Notes: generated by a model from the letters alone, not told the origin. DNA of 64,000 bases from Acidovorax sp. RAC01 (GCF_001714725.1 NZ_CP016447.1:3901501-3965500), one strand, 5' to 3'. Shown: positions 27,223-36,942, numbered from the stretch's first letter. A program made the numbers and translations.

Positions 27223-29136
27223 ATGAAGATCAAGATGAACAACGCGGTAGGGCCGCAAGTCCGAACCGCCAAACCGAAGCCGAGCAAGCTGCTGCCGGTG
27301 CTGGGCGCGGCCTCGATGGTCGGCGGCCTCCAGGCCGCGACGCAGTTCTTCGCCCACACGTTCGCCTATCACGCGACCCTCGGCCCCAACGTGGGCCACG
27401 TGTACGCGCCCTGGTCGATCCTGCACTGGACGTACAAGTGGTACAGCCAGTACCCGGACGAGATCATGAAGGCCGGCAGCATGGGGATGCTGGTTTCGAC
27501 CGTGGGCCTGCTGGGCGTGGCCGTGGCGAAGGTCGTCACGTCCAACAGCTCGAAGGCGAACGAGTACCTGCACGGCTCGGCCCGCTGGGCCGAGAAGAAG
27601 GACATTCAGGCGGCCGGCCTGCTGCCACGCGAGCGCAACGTCCTGGAGATCGTCACCGGCAAGGCCGCACCCACGGCTACCGGCGTGTACGTGGGCGGCT
27701 GGCAGGACAAGGACGGCAATTTCTTCTACCTGCGGCACAGCGGCCCCGAGCACGTGCTGACCTACGCGCCCACGCGCTCGGGCAAGGGCGTCGGCCTGGT
27801 GGTGCCCACGCTGCTGTCGTGGGGCGCGAGCAGCGTCATCACCGACTTGAAGGGCGAGTTGTGGGCCTTGACCGCCGGCTGGCGGCAGAAGCACGCCAAG
27901 AACAAGGTGCTGCGCTTCGAGCCGGCCAGCACCTCGGGCGGCGTCTGCTGGAATCCGCTGGACGAAATCCGCCTCGGCACCGAATACGAGGTGGGTGACG
28001 TGCAGAACCTTGCCACGCTGATCGTTGACCCGGACGGCAAGGGCCTGGACTCGCACTGGCAGAAGACCGCCTTCGCGCTCCTGGTCGGCGTGATCCTGCA
28101 CGCGCTGTACAAGGCCAAGGACGATGGCGGCACCGCCACGCTGCCGTCCGTCGATGCGATGCTGGCCGACCCGAACCGGGACATTGGCGAGCTTTGGATG
28201 GAAATGGCGACCTACGGGCACGTAGACGGCCAGAACCATCACGCCATCGGCTCGGCGGCCCGCGACATGATGGATCGGCCCGAGGAAGAAGCCGGATCGG
28301 TGCTGTCCACGGCCAAGTCGTACCTGGCCCTGTACCGCGACCCCGTGGTGGCCCGCAACGTCAGCCGGTCGGACTTCCGCATCAAGCAGTTGATGCACGA
28401 GGACGACCCGGTAAGCCTCTACATCGTCACCCAGCCCAACGATAAGGCCCGCCTGCGGCCGCTGGTGCGCGTCATGGTGAACATGATCGTGCGCCTGCTG
28501 GCCGACAAGATGGACTTCGAGGGCGGCCGGCCGGTGGCGCACTACAAGCACCGGCTCTTGATGATGCTGGACGAGTTCCCGAGCCTCGGGAAGCTGGAGA
28601 TCATGCAAGAGTCGCTGGCCTTCGTGGCCGGCTACGGCATCAAGTGCTACCTCATCTGCCAGGACATTAACCAGCTCAAGAGCCGCGAGACGGGTTACGG
28701 CCACGACGAAAGCATCACGTCGAACTGCCACGTGCAGAACGCCTACCCGCCCAACCGCGTCGAGACGGCCGAACACCTGTCCCGCCTCACCGGGCAGACC
28801 ACCGTGGTGAAGGAGCAGATCACGACCAGCGGCCGCCGCACGGCGGCGATGCTGGGCCAGGTGTCGCGCACTTACCAGGAAGTGCAGCGGCCCTTGCTGA
28901 CGCCCGACGAATGCCTGCGCATGCCGGGGCCAAAGAAGAACGCCCAGGGCGAGATCGAAGAAGCCGGCGACATGGTGATCTACGTCGCGGGCTACCCGGC
29001 GATCTACGGCAAGCAACCCCTGTACTTCAAAGACCCAGTGTTCTCGGCACGCGCCGCGATCCCTGCGCCCAAGGTCAGCGACCGCCTGCGCGCCGTCGCA
29101 CAGGCCGAGACGGAAGGGGAGGGCATCACGATATGA
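27223..29136 (+). CDS. traG: IncP-1 conjugative coupling protein TraG (VirD4 family)
   Basis: The 637-residue protein matches TraG of IncP-1 beta plasmids in length and motifs. Two N-terminal membrane segments (about residues 22-45 and 83-103) anchor it. Walker A is APTRSGKG (residues 182-189) and Walker B is RLLMMLDEFPSLGK. TraG hands the relaxase-DNA complex to the type IV secretion channel at the inner membrane. The gene is intact, but the relaxase and channel genes are missing here. The GGAAGGAG ribosome site precedes the ATG at 27223. Confidence 0.96.
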   Translation: MKIKMNNAVGPQVRTAKPKPSKLLPVLGAASMVGGLQAATQFFAHTFAYHATLGPNVGHVYAPWSILHWTYKWYSQYPDEIMKAGSMGMLVSTVGLLGVAVAKVVTSNSSKANEYLHGSARWAEKKDIQAAGLLPRERNVLEIVTGKAAPTATGVYVGGWQDKDGNFFYLRHSGPEHVLTYAPTRSGKGVGLVVPTLLSWGASSVITDLKGELWALTAGWRQKHAKNKVLRFEPASTSGGVCWNPLDEIRLGTEYEVGDVQNLATLIVDPDGKGLDSHWQKTAFALLVGVILHALYKAKDDGGTATLPSVDAMLADPNRDIGELWMEMATYGHVDGQNHHAIGSAARDMMDRPEEEAGSVLSTAKSYLALYRDPVVARNVSRSDFRIKQLMHEDDPVSLYIVTQPNDKARLRPLVRVMVNMIVRLLADKMDFEGGRPVAHYKHRLLMMLDEFPSLGKLEIMQESLAFVAGYGIKCYLICQDINQLKSRETGYGHDESITSNCHVQNAYPPNRVETAEHLSRLTGQTTVVKEQITTSGRRTAAMLGQVSRTYQEVQRPLLTPDECLRMPGPKKNAQGEIEEAGDMVIYVAGYPAIYGKQPLYFKDPVFSARAAIPAPKVSDRLRAVAQAETEGEGITI

Positions 29137-29669
29137 GCCGCATCCTGAAACGCATCGCGGCAGGCGTCGTCATCGCGGGCGTGGCCGCCCTGCTGCTGGC
29201 CGCCGGCGGCTATGCCGCCGGTGCCCGCGTGAACACCACCAAGAGCATTCCGGTCGGCCTGTACTGGACGAGCAGCGCGCCGGTGGAGAAGGGGGCCTAC
29301 GTCCTCTTCTGCCCGCCGCAGCTCGGCGTGTTCGATGACGCCAAGGAGAGGGGCTACATCGGGGCCGGCTTCTGCCAGGGCGGCTACGGCTACATGATGA
29401 AGCGCGTTTTAGCCGCTAAAGACGATGCCGTCGCCGTCGCCGATGACGGCGTGCGCGTCAACGGCGAGCTGCTGCCCCTCAGCGCGCCGATCAAGGCCGA
29501 CAAGGCCGGTCGGCCGCTGCCGCGCTATCAGTCCAACAGCTACACGCTCGGCAATTCCGAGGTGCTGCTTATGTCGGACGTGAGCGCCACATCCTTCGAC
29601 GGCCGCTACTTCGGCCCGATCAATCGTTCGCAAATCAAGACCGTGATCCGTCCGGTCATCACCTGGTAG
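29133..29669 (+). CDS. traF: IncP-1 TraF, pilin-processing peptidase
   Basis: The 178-residue protein equals RP4 TraF in length. It has an N-terminal membrane segment (residues about 8-30), the catalytic serine in KSIPVGLYW (Ser38) and the lysine in YMMKRVLA (Lys90), as in the signal-peptidase-like TraF that cyclises the TrbC pilin. It acts in the inner membrane facing the periplasm. The start overlaps the traG stop by ATGA. No trbC is present in this window, so the enzyme has no visible substrate here. Confidence 0.94.
   Translation: MSRILKRIAAGVVIAGVAALLLAAGGYAAGARVNTTKSIPVGLYWTSSAPVEKGAYVLFCPPQLGVFDDAKERGYIGAGFCQGGYGYMMKRVLAAKDDAVAVADDGVRVNGELLPLSAPIKADKAGRPLPRYQSNSYTLGNSEVLLMSDVSATSFDGRYFGPINRSQIKTVIRPVITW
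29408..29420. promoter_or_regulatory. KorB operator within traF
   Basis: The 13-base sequence TTTAGCCGCTAAA is a perfect match to the palindromic operator of the IncP-1 global regulator KorB. It lies inside the traF coding region. A one-mismatch relative (TTCAGCCGCTAAA) is at 34744-34756 inside traC. korB itself is not in the window. Confidence 0.8.
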
Positions 29670-29680
29670 GGAGACACACC

Positions 29681-31744
29681 ATGCGCCTTTTCATCGCAGA
29701 AAAGCCGTCCGTCGCCAAGGCCATCGCCGGCGAGCTGGGCGCGACCGGCAAGGGCGACGGCTTCATCGAGTGCGGCACCGACAAAGTGACCTGGTGCTTC
29801 GGGCACATGCTCGAACAGGCCGACCCCGACGAGTACACGCCCGATGACGTGCCGCGCGGCCAGTCCGGCAAGAAGGTCTGGCGCGTCGATGAGCTGCCCA
29901 TCATCCCCGAGAGCTGGATTCTCAAGCCCAAGGACGACGCGAAGAAGCAGCTCGCCGTGATCGGCAAGCTGCTCAAGGAGGCCAAGGAGATCGTCAACGC
30001 CGGCGACCCCGACCGCGAAGGCCAGTTGCTGGTTGACGAAGTGCTGGAGCACTTCCGCAACAGCAAGCCGGTGCGCCGCTTTTGGGTGAGCGCGCAGGAC
30101 TCCGTTTCCGTCAAGCGCGGCCTGGCCGCGTTGAAGGAGAACACCACCTATGCAGGCTGGGCCGACGCTGCACGCGGGCGGCAGCGCGCCGACTGGCTGA
30201 TCGGCATGAACCTCAGCCGCGCGTACACGCTGCGCGCGCAGCGCGGCGGCTCGCGCGCCCTGCTGACCGTGGGCCGCGTGCAGACGCCGACGCTGGCCCT
30301 CGTGGTCGCCCGCGACCGCGAGATCGAGGCATTCAAGGCCGTGCCGTACCACACCATCCGGGCGGTGGTGCAGCACGCCGGCGGCAGCTTCGCCGCCGCA
30401 TGGAAGGCGAAGGAGGATCAAGCCGGTCTGGACAGCGAAGGCCGCCTTGTCGATACCGCCGTCGCCGACGCCCTGGTGGCCGCCGTCAAGGGCCAGCCGG
30501 GCACCATCGCCGCGTACAAACAGGAGGCCAAGAAGCAGAACCAGCCGCTGGCCTTCGCCCTGTCCGACATTACGGCACTGGCCTCGGCCAAGTTCGGCTA
30601 CAGCGCCGAGGACGTGCTGAACACCTGCCAAGCGCTCTACGAGACGCACAAGCTGACCTCGTACCCGCGCACCGACTGCGCCTACCTGCCGGAGTCGCAG
30701 CACGCCGACGCGCCGCGCGTGCTGGAGGCGATCAAGCACGTCAACCCCGAACTGGCCGGCCTGGTCGATGGTGCCGATCCGCGTATCAAGTCCAAGACGT
30801 GGGACGACTCGAAGATCACCGCGCACCACGGCATCGTGCCGACCATGCAGAAGGGCAGCAAGGCCGCCCTCAGCGAGCGCGAGCGCAACATCTACGACCT
30901 GATCGTGCGCGCCTACCTGGCGCAGTTCTACCCGCTGCACGAGTACATGCAGACCACCGTGGGCGTCGAGATCGCGGGCGAGAACTTCGCCGCGAGCGGC
31001 AAGGTAGTCACGCGCAACGGCTGGCGTGACGTGTACAGCCAGGCCGACGAGGAAGGCGAGAAGGACGAGGACGACGACAGCGGCACGCAGGCCCTGCCGT
31101 CGATGGCCCAGGGCGACGCCGTGACCTGCACGGACGCCACCCGCAAGGACGCCAAGACGAAGCCGCCAGCGCGCTTTACCGAGGGCACGCTGATCCGCGC
31201 GATGGAGAACATCCACAAGTTCGTCAGCGATGCCGAGCACAAGAAGATGCTGCGCGAGGGCGACGGCATCGGCACGTCGGCCACCCGTGCGTCGATCATT
31301 TCCGAGTTGAAGCGGCGCGAGTTCCTGGCCGTCAAAGGCAAGCAGATCATCAGCACGACCCTCGGCCGCAGCGTCATCGACGCGCTGCCCGAGGTTGTGA
31401 AAAGCCCGGTGCTGACCGCGCTCTACGAGCGGATGCTGAAAGGCGTCGAGCAGGGCACGGCCGCCCTGGACGCCTTCATCACGAAGCAAGAGACGTTCAT
31501 CCGCGACCAGGTGGCGAAGGCCAACAGCGGAGCCGTGACCATCGCCGGCGGCAAGGAAGCCGCGCCGGTGTCATCCCTTCACAAGTGCATGGCCTGCGGC
31601 AGCGGCTTGTCGCGCCGGCCGAGCAAGAAGAAGGGGCAATTCTGGTGGGGTTGCAGCAACTTCCCCACATGCAAGCAGACCTACCCCGACCTCAAGGGTC
31701 GGCCCGACTACAGCAAGGGCCGCAACGGCCCGGCATCCGAATGA
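29681..31744 (+). CDS. traE: IncP-1 TraE, type IA DNA topoisomerase
   Basis: The 687-residue protein is a topoisomerase III-like enzyme. The Toprim domain starts MRLFIAEKPSVAKAI and includes DPDREGQ; the active-site tyrosine lies in TSYPRTDCAYLP; the C terminus has a zinc-ribbon-like CMACG...CSNFPTC motif. In IncP-1 plasmids TraE is part of the Tra1 leader operon but is not essential for transfer. The gene is intact and could supply extra topoisomerase activity to the host. Confidence 0.94.
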   Translation: MRLFIAEKPSVAKAIAGELGATGKGDGFIECGTDKVTWCFGHMLEQADPDEYTPDDVPRGQSGKKVWRVDELPIIPESWILKPKDDAKKQLAVIGKLLKEAKEIVNAGDPDREGQLLVDEVLEHFRNSKPVRRFWVSAQDSVSVKRGLAALKENTTYAGWADAARGRQRADWLIGMNLSRAYTLRAQRGGSRALLTVGRVQTPTLALVVARDREIEAFKAVPYHTIRAVVQHAGGSFAAAWKAKEDQAGLDSEGRLVDTAVADALVAAVKGQPGTIAAYKQEAKKQNQPLAFALSDITALASAKFGYSAEDVLNTCQALYETHKLTSYPRTDCAYLPESQHADAPRVLEAIKHVNPELAGLVDGADPRIKSKTWDDSKITAHHGIVPTMQKGSKAALSERERNIYDLIVRAYLAQFYPLHEYMQTTVGVEIAGENFAASGKVVTRNGWRDVYSQADEEGEKDEDDDSGTQALPSMAQGDAVTCTDATRKDAKTKPPARFTEGTLIRAMENIHKFVSDAEHKKMLREGDGIGTSATRASIISELKRREFLAVKGKQIISTTLGRSVIDALPEVVKSPVLTALYERMLKGVEQGTAALDAFITKQETFIRDQVAKANSGAVTIAGGKEAAPVSSLHKCMACGSGLSRRPSKKKGQFWWGCSNFPTCKQTYPDLKGRPDYSKGRNGPASE

Positions 31745-31765
31745 CCACAGCGAAGGAGATCGACC

Positions 31766-32155
31766 ATGAACGAGCAAACCACCACCAACACCGCCGCCCA
31801 CGACGAGCCGCTGGCCGTCCTGCCGCCGGTTGACGACGACGCCGCCGGCCGCGAGGCCGTGCGCGAGAAGATGGCCGACGCGCTGACGCCCGGCTTCCAG
31901 GTCGAGTTCGACCCCGACGAAGCCGAGCGCGTGGGCGCGTTCGTGGAGGACGCGCTGTCCGAGCAGGACGCCGCCGCGAGCGGCGACGACCTGGTGGAAG
32001 TCGATGGCGCGCTGGAGCCGGCATTCCTGGACGACGAAGGCCCGAGCGCCGACATCCCGCCGTTCATCACCACCACGAACGCCCGCGAGCTGTACGACCT
32101 GCGGCCCGGCGAGACGGTTGCCCAGGCCGCCGCGCGCAAGGCGTCGGAGGGCTGA
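31766..32155 (+). CDS. traD: IncP-1 TraD, small protein of unknown function
   Basis: The 129-residue, acidic protein lies between traE and traC as in IncP-1 plasmids and starts [15 protein letters not shown]. No catalytic motif or membrane segment is seen. A C-terminal segment ([16 protein letters not shown]) is the only distinctive part. The identification rests on position and length; its role in conjugation is not established. Confidence 0.85.
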   Translation: MNEQTTTNTAAHDEPLAVLPPVDDDAAGREAVREKMADALTPGFQVEFDPDEAERVGAFVEDALSEQDAAASGDDLVEVDGALEPAFLDDEGPSADIPPFITTTNARELYDLRPGETVAQAAARKASEG

Positions 32156-32158
32156 CCC

Positions 32159-35100
32159 ATGCCGATCACGAAAGCCGAGGCGCAAGGGGTGACGCGGGCT
32201 TTCGTCCGCGACTACCCCGGCGCGCTGGAGCTGGCCTACAAGTTCCGCGAGGACGCGGCCGAGCTGTACGGGCCGCGAGCGGCCGAGGTGCCGGCCGACA
32301 TGAAGGGCGGCTACGTGCCCAAGGAGACGCTGCACGCCGGCCGCGCCTACCGTGGCCGCGTGGACGTGCCCTTGCAGAACGTCGAGAGCGCCGGCGACCT
32401 ACTGATGACGCTGCGGCACGAGGTGCTAGGCCACTACGGGGCCAACACCTTCGCGCCGGGCGAGAAGCGCGCCTTGCTGGACGGCCTGGCGGCCGCCCGC
32501 AACGAACCCACCCTCAAGCCGCTATGGGATGACGTGAACCGGCGCTATGCCGGCCAGTCCCTGGACGTGCGCGCCGAGGAAGTGTTTGCCCTGCACTGCG
32601 AGGGCATCGAGCCGAGCCAGCACCAGGTCGCCGACCAGGTGCAGCAGCGCGGCCAACAGTCATTCACGGAAACCTGCATCGCCCGCGTGCGGCCCATGCA
32701 GGCCGACGACCTGCACAACATCGTGTGCATGGTCGCCCAGGGCCTGCGCGACCGTTCCCGGACACAGCAGAACTTCCCTCAGTTCAACGAGCTATTCCGA
32801 AGGGACGAGAACATGGAGCCGAAGAAGCCGTTTCACGAAGTCGTGGCCGAAAAGCTGATCGAGCAGCTCAAGGCCGGCACCGCACCGTGGCAAAAGCCGT
32901 GGGAGCCGGGCGAACCCAACGCCTACCTGCCGATGAACCCGACCACCGGCAAGCGGTACAAAGGGATCAACGCCATCCACCTGATGGCCCAGGGCCGCAG
33001 CGATGCGCGCTGGATGACCTACAAGCAGGCCGCCGCCGTGGGCGCGCAGGTTCGCAAGGGCGAGAAAGGCACGCCGGTTCAATACTGGAAGTTCAGCGAA
33101 GAGCAAGACAAGCTGGACGACAGCGGCCGGCCCGTCCTCGATGCGAAGGGCCAGCCGGTCAAGGAAACCGTCATGCTGGAGCGGCCGCGCGTGTTCTTTG
33201 CGACCGTGTTCAACGGCGAGCAGATCGACGGCCTGCCGCCGCTCCAGCCGAAGAAGGAACAGACTTGGAACGCCGTCGAGCGCGCCGAGCACATCCTGAA
33301 AGCCTCGGGCGCGACGATCACCCACGCCGCCGGTGATCGGGCGTTCTACCGCCCTTCGACCGACAGCATCACCCTGCCGGAGCGCGGCCAGTTCCCCAGC
33401 TCCGACCGCTACTACGCGACCGCGCTGCACGAGCTGGGCCACTGGACGGGCCACGCTTCGCGCCTTGACCGCGACCTGGCGCACCCGTTCGGGAGCGAGG
33501 GGTACGCCAAGGAAGAGCTGCGCGCCGAAATCGCTTCCATGATCGTCGGCGACGAGCTGGGCATCGGCCACGATCCGGGCCAGCACGCCGCCTATGTGGG
33601 TTCGTGGATCAAGGCGCTGCAAGACGAGCCGCTGGAGGTGTTCCGCGCGGCCGCCGATGCCGAGAAGATTCACGACTACGTGCTGGCCTTCGAGCAGAAG
33701 CAGGTTCAGGAGCAAGACCAGCAGCAGAGCCAGGCCCAGGACGAAGCCGTGGCCCAGGCCCTGGCCGTGGACATTGCCGAAGTCCTGGACAACCCGGACG
33801 TGTCTTTCAGCCACTACCAGGCATTCCAGGGCGACACCCTGGAAGACGCCTTGCGCAGCCGTGGCCTCGAAACCGTGGGCAGCATCACCGGCACCGATCC
33901 CGAGCAGTTCTACGCGGTCGCGCATGACCGGCTGTCGCCGGTGTTCGGCATCGACCCGAGCCACACCGACACCGACAACGCCTACCTGGAGCGCAAGGGC
34001 TTGGCGCAAGAGTTCGCCAACATGGCCGAACAGCTCCACCTCGCGCAGCAGCTCCAGCAGCACGGCGAACAGATCGTGTCGAGCATCGACGCCGAAGCCA
34101 GGTGGAGCGACGGCCAGCGCATCTTTGCGTTCCACGACCAGGACGGTGAACCCCACCAGGTTCGCAGCCTGGACGAGCTGAACAACTACGCGCCCGACCA
34201 GTTGATGGCCCTGCCGGCGCTGACCCAGCAGCAAGCGGCCGTCGCAGACCAGGAGGCGAACATGACCCCACCGACCAACGACCAGGCGGCCGCCCTGCTG
34301 GCCGCCCATCCTGCCGACGCGGTGCAGGGCATCGAGCAGGCCGCCGCCGCGCGCCGGCAGCTCGCCGCCGGCGAGATCGACGGCCAGGCGTTCGCCGACG
34401 CGACCCGTCAACACCTTGGCGTTGAGCTGCCGCCCGACTGGAGCGGAGAGCTGCGCATCGTCGGCGTGGCCGAGCAGGACGGCCAGACCGTCGATGCCGC
34501 CCAGGCCGGCATCGAGCCGCAGGCGTTCCAGGTCTACGCGCGCAAGGCCGATGCGCAGTTCGGCGAGGACGCCTTTGCCTTCGTCGCCGGCACCCGCACC
34601 GAGGGCCAGGCCGAGGCTCTGACCGAGCGCCTGCACCTGGTCGATGCGCTGGGCACCGACAACCAGCACGAGCGCGCCGCCAAGCTGGCCCGCGTGCAGG
34701 AAGAGCGTGTACGGCGCGACCCCAACGCGACCGAAGAGGACATTTCAGCCGCTAAAGAGGCACGCAAGACCGCCGAGGCGTCGGCCATGCTCAACGACAG
34801 CGACGCGCAGCGCCGCGCGGCCGAGCTGGAGCGCCAGGAACGCGAGCGGCAGCAGGCGCAGCCGCAGGCCGAGAAGCCCGAACGGCAGTACATCAACGTG
34901 CCGTACAAGGAGAAGGACGAGGCCAAGAGCCTCGGGGCGCGTTGGGATCGGCAGCAACAGTCCTGGTACGTGCCGCCGGGCACCGATGCCGCTCCCTTCG
35001 CCAAATGGGCGCAGGGAGCCGCTACAGCGGCCGTAGAGCCGCGTTCGGCCCAGCCGGCACCCGAAGCCCAGGGCGAGGCGCAGAAGCCCGCGCAGCAGGC

Positions 35101-36505
35101 CCAGCAGGCCCGCCAGTACCTGGCCGTGCCCTACGAGCAGCGCAACGCGGCCAAGGCCGCCGGCGCGCTTTGGGACAAGGCCGCGAAGTCCTGGTATGTC
35201 GGCCCGCGCGCCGACGCGGCGAAGCTCGAACGCTGGAAGCCCGAGAACGTGCAGGCCCAGCAAGGGCCAGCGATGACGCCAAGGGAAGAGTTCGCCGAGG
35301 CCATGCGCAGCGCCGGCCTGTTCACCGGCAGCAACGCCCAGGGCGATCACCCGATCATGGATGGCAAGCGGCACCGCGTGCCGGTCGAGGGCGGCAAGAA
35401 GGGCGCGCTCGATGGCTTCTACGTGGGCCACCTGGACGGGCACCCGGCCGGGCAGATCATCAACAACAAGACCGGCACGGACATTACCTGGAAGAGCAAG
35501 GGCTACGCCTTGAGCGACCAGGAGAAGGCCAAGCTCCAGGCCGAGGCGGCCGAGAAGCTGGCACAGCGAGCCGTCGAGCAGGACAAGGCCCAGGAGGCCA
35601 CCGCGCAGCGCGTCGGTCGGCAGATGGCCGACCTCGTGCCCATCGAGCAGCCGACGCCCTACCTGCAAGCCAAAGGCATCCAGGCGCAGGCCGGCGTGAT
35701 GACCGACCGCGAAGGCCAGAAGACCTACATCCCGGCCTTCGACGCAGAGGGCAAGCAATGGACGATGCAATACATCCAGGAGGACGGCACTAAGCGGTTC
35801 GCCAAGGACTCGAAGAAGGAAGGATGCTTCCACCCGGTCGGCGGCATGGACGCCCTGGCGGCCGCGCCGGCGCTGGTGATCTCGGAGGGCTACGCCACGG
35901 CGGCCCAGGTGGCCGAGGCCGTGGGCCACGCCACGGTCGCCGCCTTCGACAGCGGCAACCTTGAGGCCGTGGCGAAGGCGCTGCACGCCAAGTTCCCGGA
36001 CAAGCCGGTCATCATCGCCGGCGACGACGACCGGCACCTGGTCATGACCCACGGCAACAACCCCGGCCGGGAGAAGGCCGAGGCGGCCGCCCAGGCCGTG
36101 GGCGGCAAGGCGATCTTCCCGATCTTCGCGCCGGCCGAGAACACCTACCCGCGCGACTTGCCCGCCATCACGCCCGACAGCTTCAAGACCCACCTGCGCG
36201 CCGAGCAGCGCCTTGCCGACGCCGCCGCCGGCAAGGTCGAGCTGGCCGGCGACGAGGCGGCCAAGCTCAAGGCGTCGATGTTGAGCGGCGCGCAGATCGC
36301 GGCGCTGTCCACGATGAAGCAGCACACCGACTTCAACGACTTGGCGCACAAGAGCGAGCTGGGCATCGAGGGCGTGAAGCGGCAGATCGGCGCGGCCATC
36401 AGCCAGGTGCAGCGCGACGAGCAGCAGCACCAGGAGCAGAAGCACGTCGAGAAAAAGCAACAGCAGATCGAGCAGCGCCCACGGCGGGCCGCTCGCATCG
36501 GATAA
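32159..36505 (+). CDS. traC: IncP-1 TraC DNA primase with ArdC-like domain
   Basis: The 1,448-residue protein matches the long TraC of IncP-1 beta plasmids. Around residues 87-92 is an HEVLGH motif. From about 219 an ArdC-type single-strand DNA-binding domain begins (FHEVVAEKLIEQL), with a zincin-like HELGHW near residue 424. Two repeats of a YINVPYKEKDEAKSLGARWD type follow near 905-1010. The C-terminal part is a Toprim-like primase with the EGYATA motif near residue 1243, known to be needed for priming in RP4. A second product, TraC2, may start at the in-frame ATG 32813. TraC is transferred to the recipient to prime the complementary strand. Confidence 0.95.
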   Translation: MPITKAEAQGVTRAFVRDYPGALELAYKFREDAAELYGPRAAEVPADMKGGYVPKETLHAGRAYRGRVDVPLQNVESAGDLLMTLRHEVLGHYGANTFAPGEKRALLDGLAAARNEPTLKPLWDDVNRRYAGQSLDVRAEEVFALHCEGIEPSQHQVADQVQQRGQQSFTETCIARVRPMQADDLHNIVCMVAQGLRDRSRTQQNFPQFNELFRRDENMEPKKPFHEVVAEKLIEQLKAGTAPWQKPWEPGEPNAYLPMNPTTGKRYKGINAIHLMAQGRSDARWMTYKQAAAVGAQVRKGEKGTPVQYWKFSEEQDKLDDSGRPVLDAKGQPVKETVMLERPRVFFATVFNGEQIDGLPPLQPKKEQTWNAVERAEHILKASGATITHAAGDRAFYRPSTDSITLPERGQFPSSDRYYATALHELGHWTGHASRLDRDLAHPFGSEGYAKEELRAEIASMIVGDELGIGHDPGQHAAYVGSWIKALQDEPLEVFRAAADAEKIHDYVLAFEQKQVQEQDQQQSQAQDEAVAQALAVDIAEVLDNPDVSFSHYQAFQGDTLEDALRSRGLETVGSITGTDPEQFYAVAHDRLSPVFGIDPSHTDTDNAYLERKGLAQEFANMAEQLHLAQQLQQHGEQIVSSIDAEARWSDGQRIFAFHDQDGEPHQVRSLDELNNYAPDQLMALPALTQQQAAVADQEANMTPPTNDQAAALLAAHPADAVQGIEQAAAARRQLAAGEIDGQAFADATRQHLGVELPPDWSGELRIVGVAEQDGQTVDAAQAGIEPQAFQVYARKADAQFGEDAFAFVAGTRTEGQAEALTERLHLVDALGTDNQHERAAKLARVQEERVRRDPNATEEDISAAKEARKTAEASAMLNDSDAQRRAAELERQERERQQAQPQAEKPERQYINVPYKEKDEAKSLGARWDRQQQSWYVPPGTDAAPFAKWAQGAATAAVEPRSAQPAPEAQGEAQKPAQQAQQARQYLAVPYEQRNAAKAAGALWDKAAKSWYVGPRADAAKLERWKPENVQAQQGPAMTPREEFAEAMRSAGLFTGSNAQGDHPIMDGKRHRVPVEGGKKGALDGFYVGHLDGHPAGQIINNKTGTDITWKSKGYALSDQEKAKLQAEAAEKLAQRAVEQDKAQEATAQRVGRQMADLVPIEQPTPYLQAKGIQAQAGVMTDREGQKTYIPAFDAEGKQWTMQYIQEDGTKRFAKDSKKEGCFHPVGGMDALAAAPALVISEGYATAAQVAEAVGHATVAAFDSGNLEAVAKALHAKFPDKPVIIAGDDDRHLVMTHGNNPGREKAEAAAQAVGGKAIFPIFAPAENTYPRDLPAITPDSFKTHLRAEQRLADAAAGKVELAGDEAAKLKASMLSGAQIAALSTMKQHTDFNDLAHKSELGIEGVKRQIGAAISQVQRDEQQHQEQKHVEKKQQQIEQRPRRAARIG

Positions 36506-36609
36506 GTCGAAAAATCCGGCTAAAGTGGCCGAGCTGCACATCAGGCCGCGCGGTTTTCCTCCCTGATCGCCGGCGCGGTTTCTTCCTCCCTGAACCGCAT
36601 GCAGACTTG

Positions 36610-36640
36610 CCGCCTCGGACACCCCGAGGCGGTTTTTTTT
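36610..36640 (+). terminator. Rho-independent terminator after traC
   Basis: A 9-base-pair stem (CCGCCTCGG/CCGAGGCGG) with a 5-base loop is followed by eight T residues. It lies about 105 bases behind the traC stop and would end the tra operon transcript. Confidence 0.9.
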
Positions 36641-36652
36641 CGCCTCGCTCGA

Positions 36653-36866
36653 GCATCGCCGCATCCGACGATGCCGAGACGACCAGGCCGCGCACGTCGA
36701 GCTGCAGCATCGCCATTGCCGACGATGGCACCAGGTCGCCGGCGGTGGCCACCGACCTCGAGCTCGCATCGCCACATCCGACGATGCGCGCCGGCGTCGA
36801 CCATCGCCAGGTCTGACGATGGCGGCCGCCCTGCCCTGGATCTCGCATCGCCATTTCTGGCGATGA
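36653..36866. repeat. Array of five 22-bp imperfect palindromes
   Basis: Five copies of the pattern GCATCGCC-N6-GACGATGC lie at 36653-36674, 36707-36728, 36766-36787, 36801-36822 and 36845-36866. The half-sites are well kept while the six central bases vary. Start-to-start spacing is 54, 59, 35 and 44 bases. Each copy could bind a dimeric protein. The array lies between the traC terminator and the transposon end at 36918, with no gene inside. In IncP-1 plasmids the DNA next to traC is a hot spot for insertions and lies close to the par system; the protein that binds these sites is unknown to me. Confidence 0.8.
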
Positions 36867-36917
36867 GATCCACGGAGCGGCCATTTAGACCCGCCAATAA
36901 CGACCCGGCCAAGATAA

Positions 36918-36942
36918 TGTCATTTTCAGAAGACGACTGCAC
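36918..36942 (+). repeat. Tn402/Tn5053-type terminal inverted repeat
   Basis: TGTCATTTTCAGAAGACGAC begins the 25-bp end typical of Tn402-family transposons, pointing right. A second inverted copy of the GACGACTGCAC core (GTGCAGTCGTC) follows about 30 bases later, as in the repeat-rich ends of this family. The far end of this element was not found. Confidence 0.85.

Noticed and set aside
34745..36775. 676-codon open frame on the minus strand
   Set aside because: It is antisense to traC and rich in Leu, Gly and His without domain structure; traC motifs on the other strand are unambiguous.
36653..36866. Possible CRISPR array
   Set aside because: Repeats are short imperfect palindromes with unequal spacing (35-59 bases start to start) and no cas genes; they fit protein-binding sites better.
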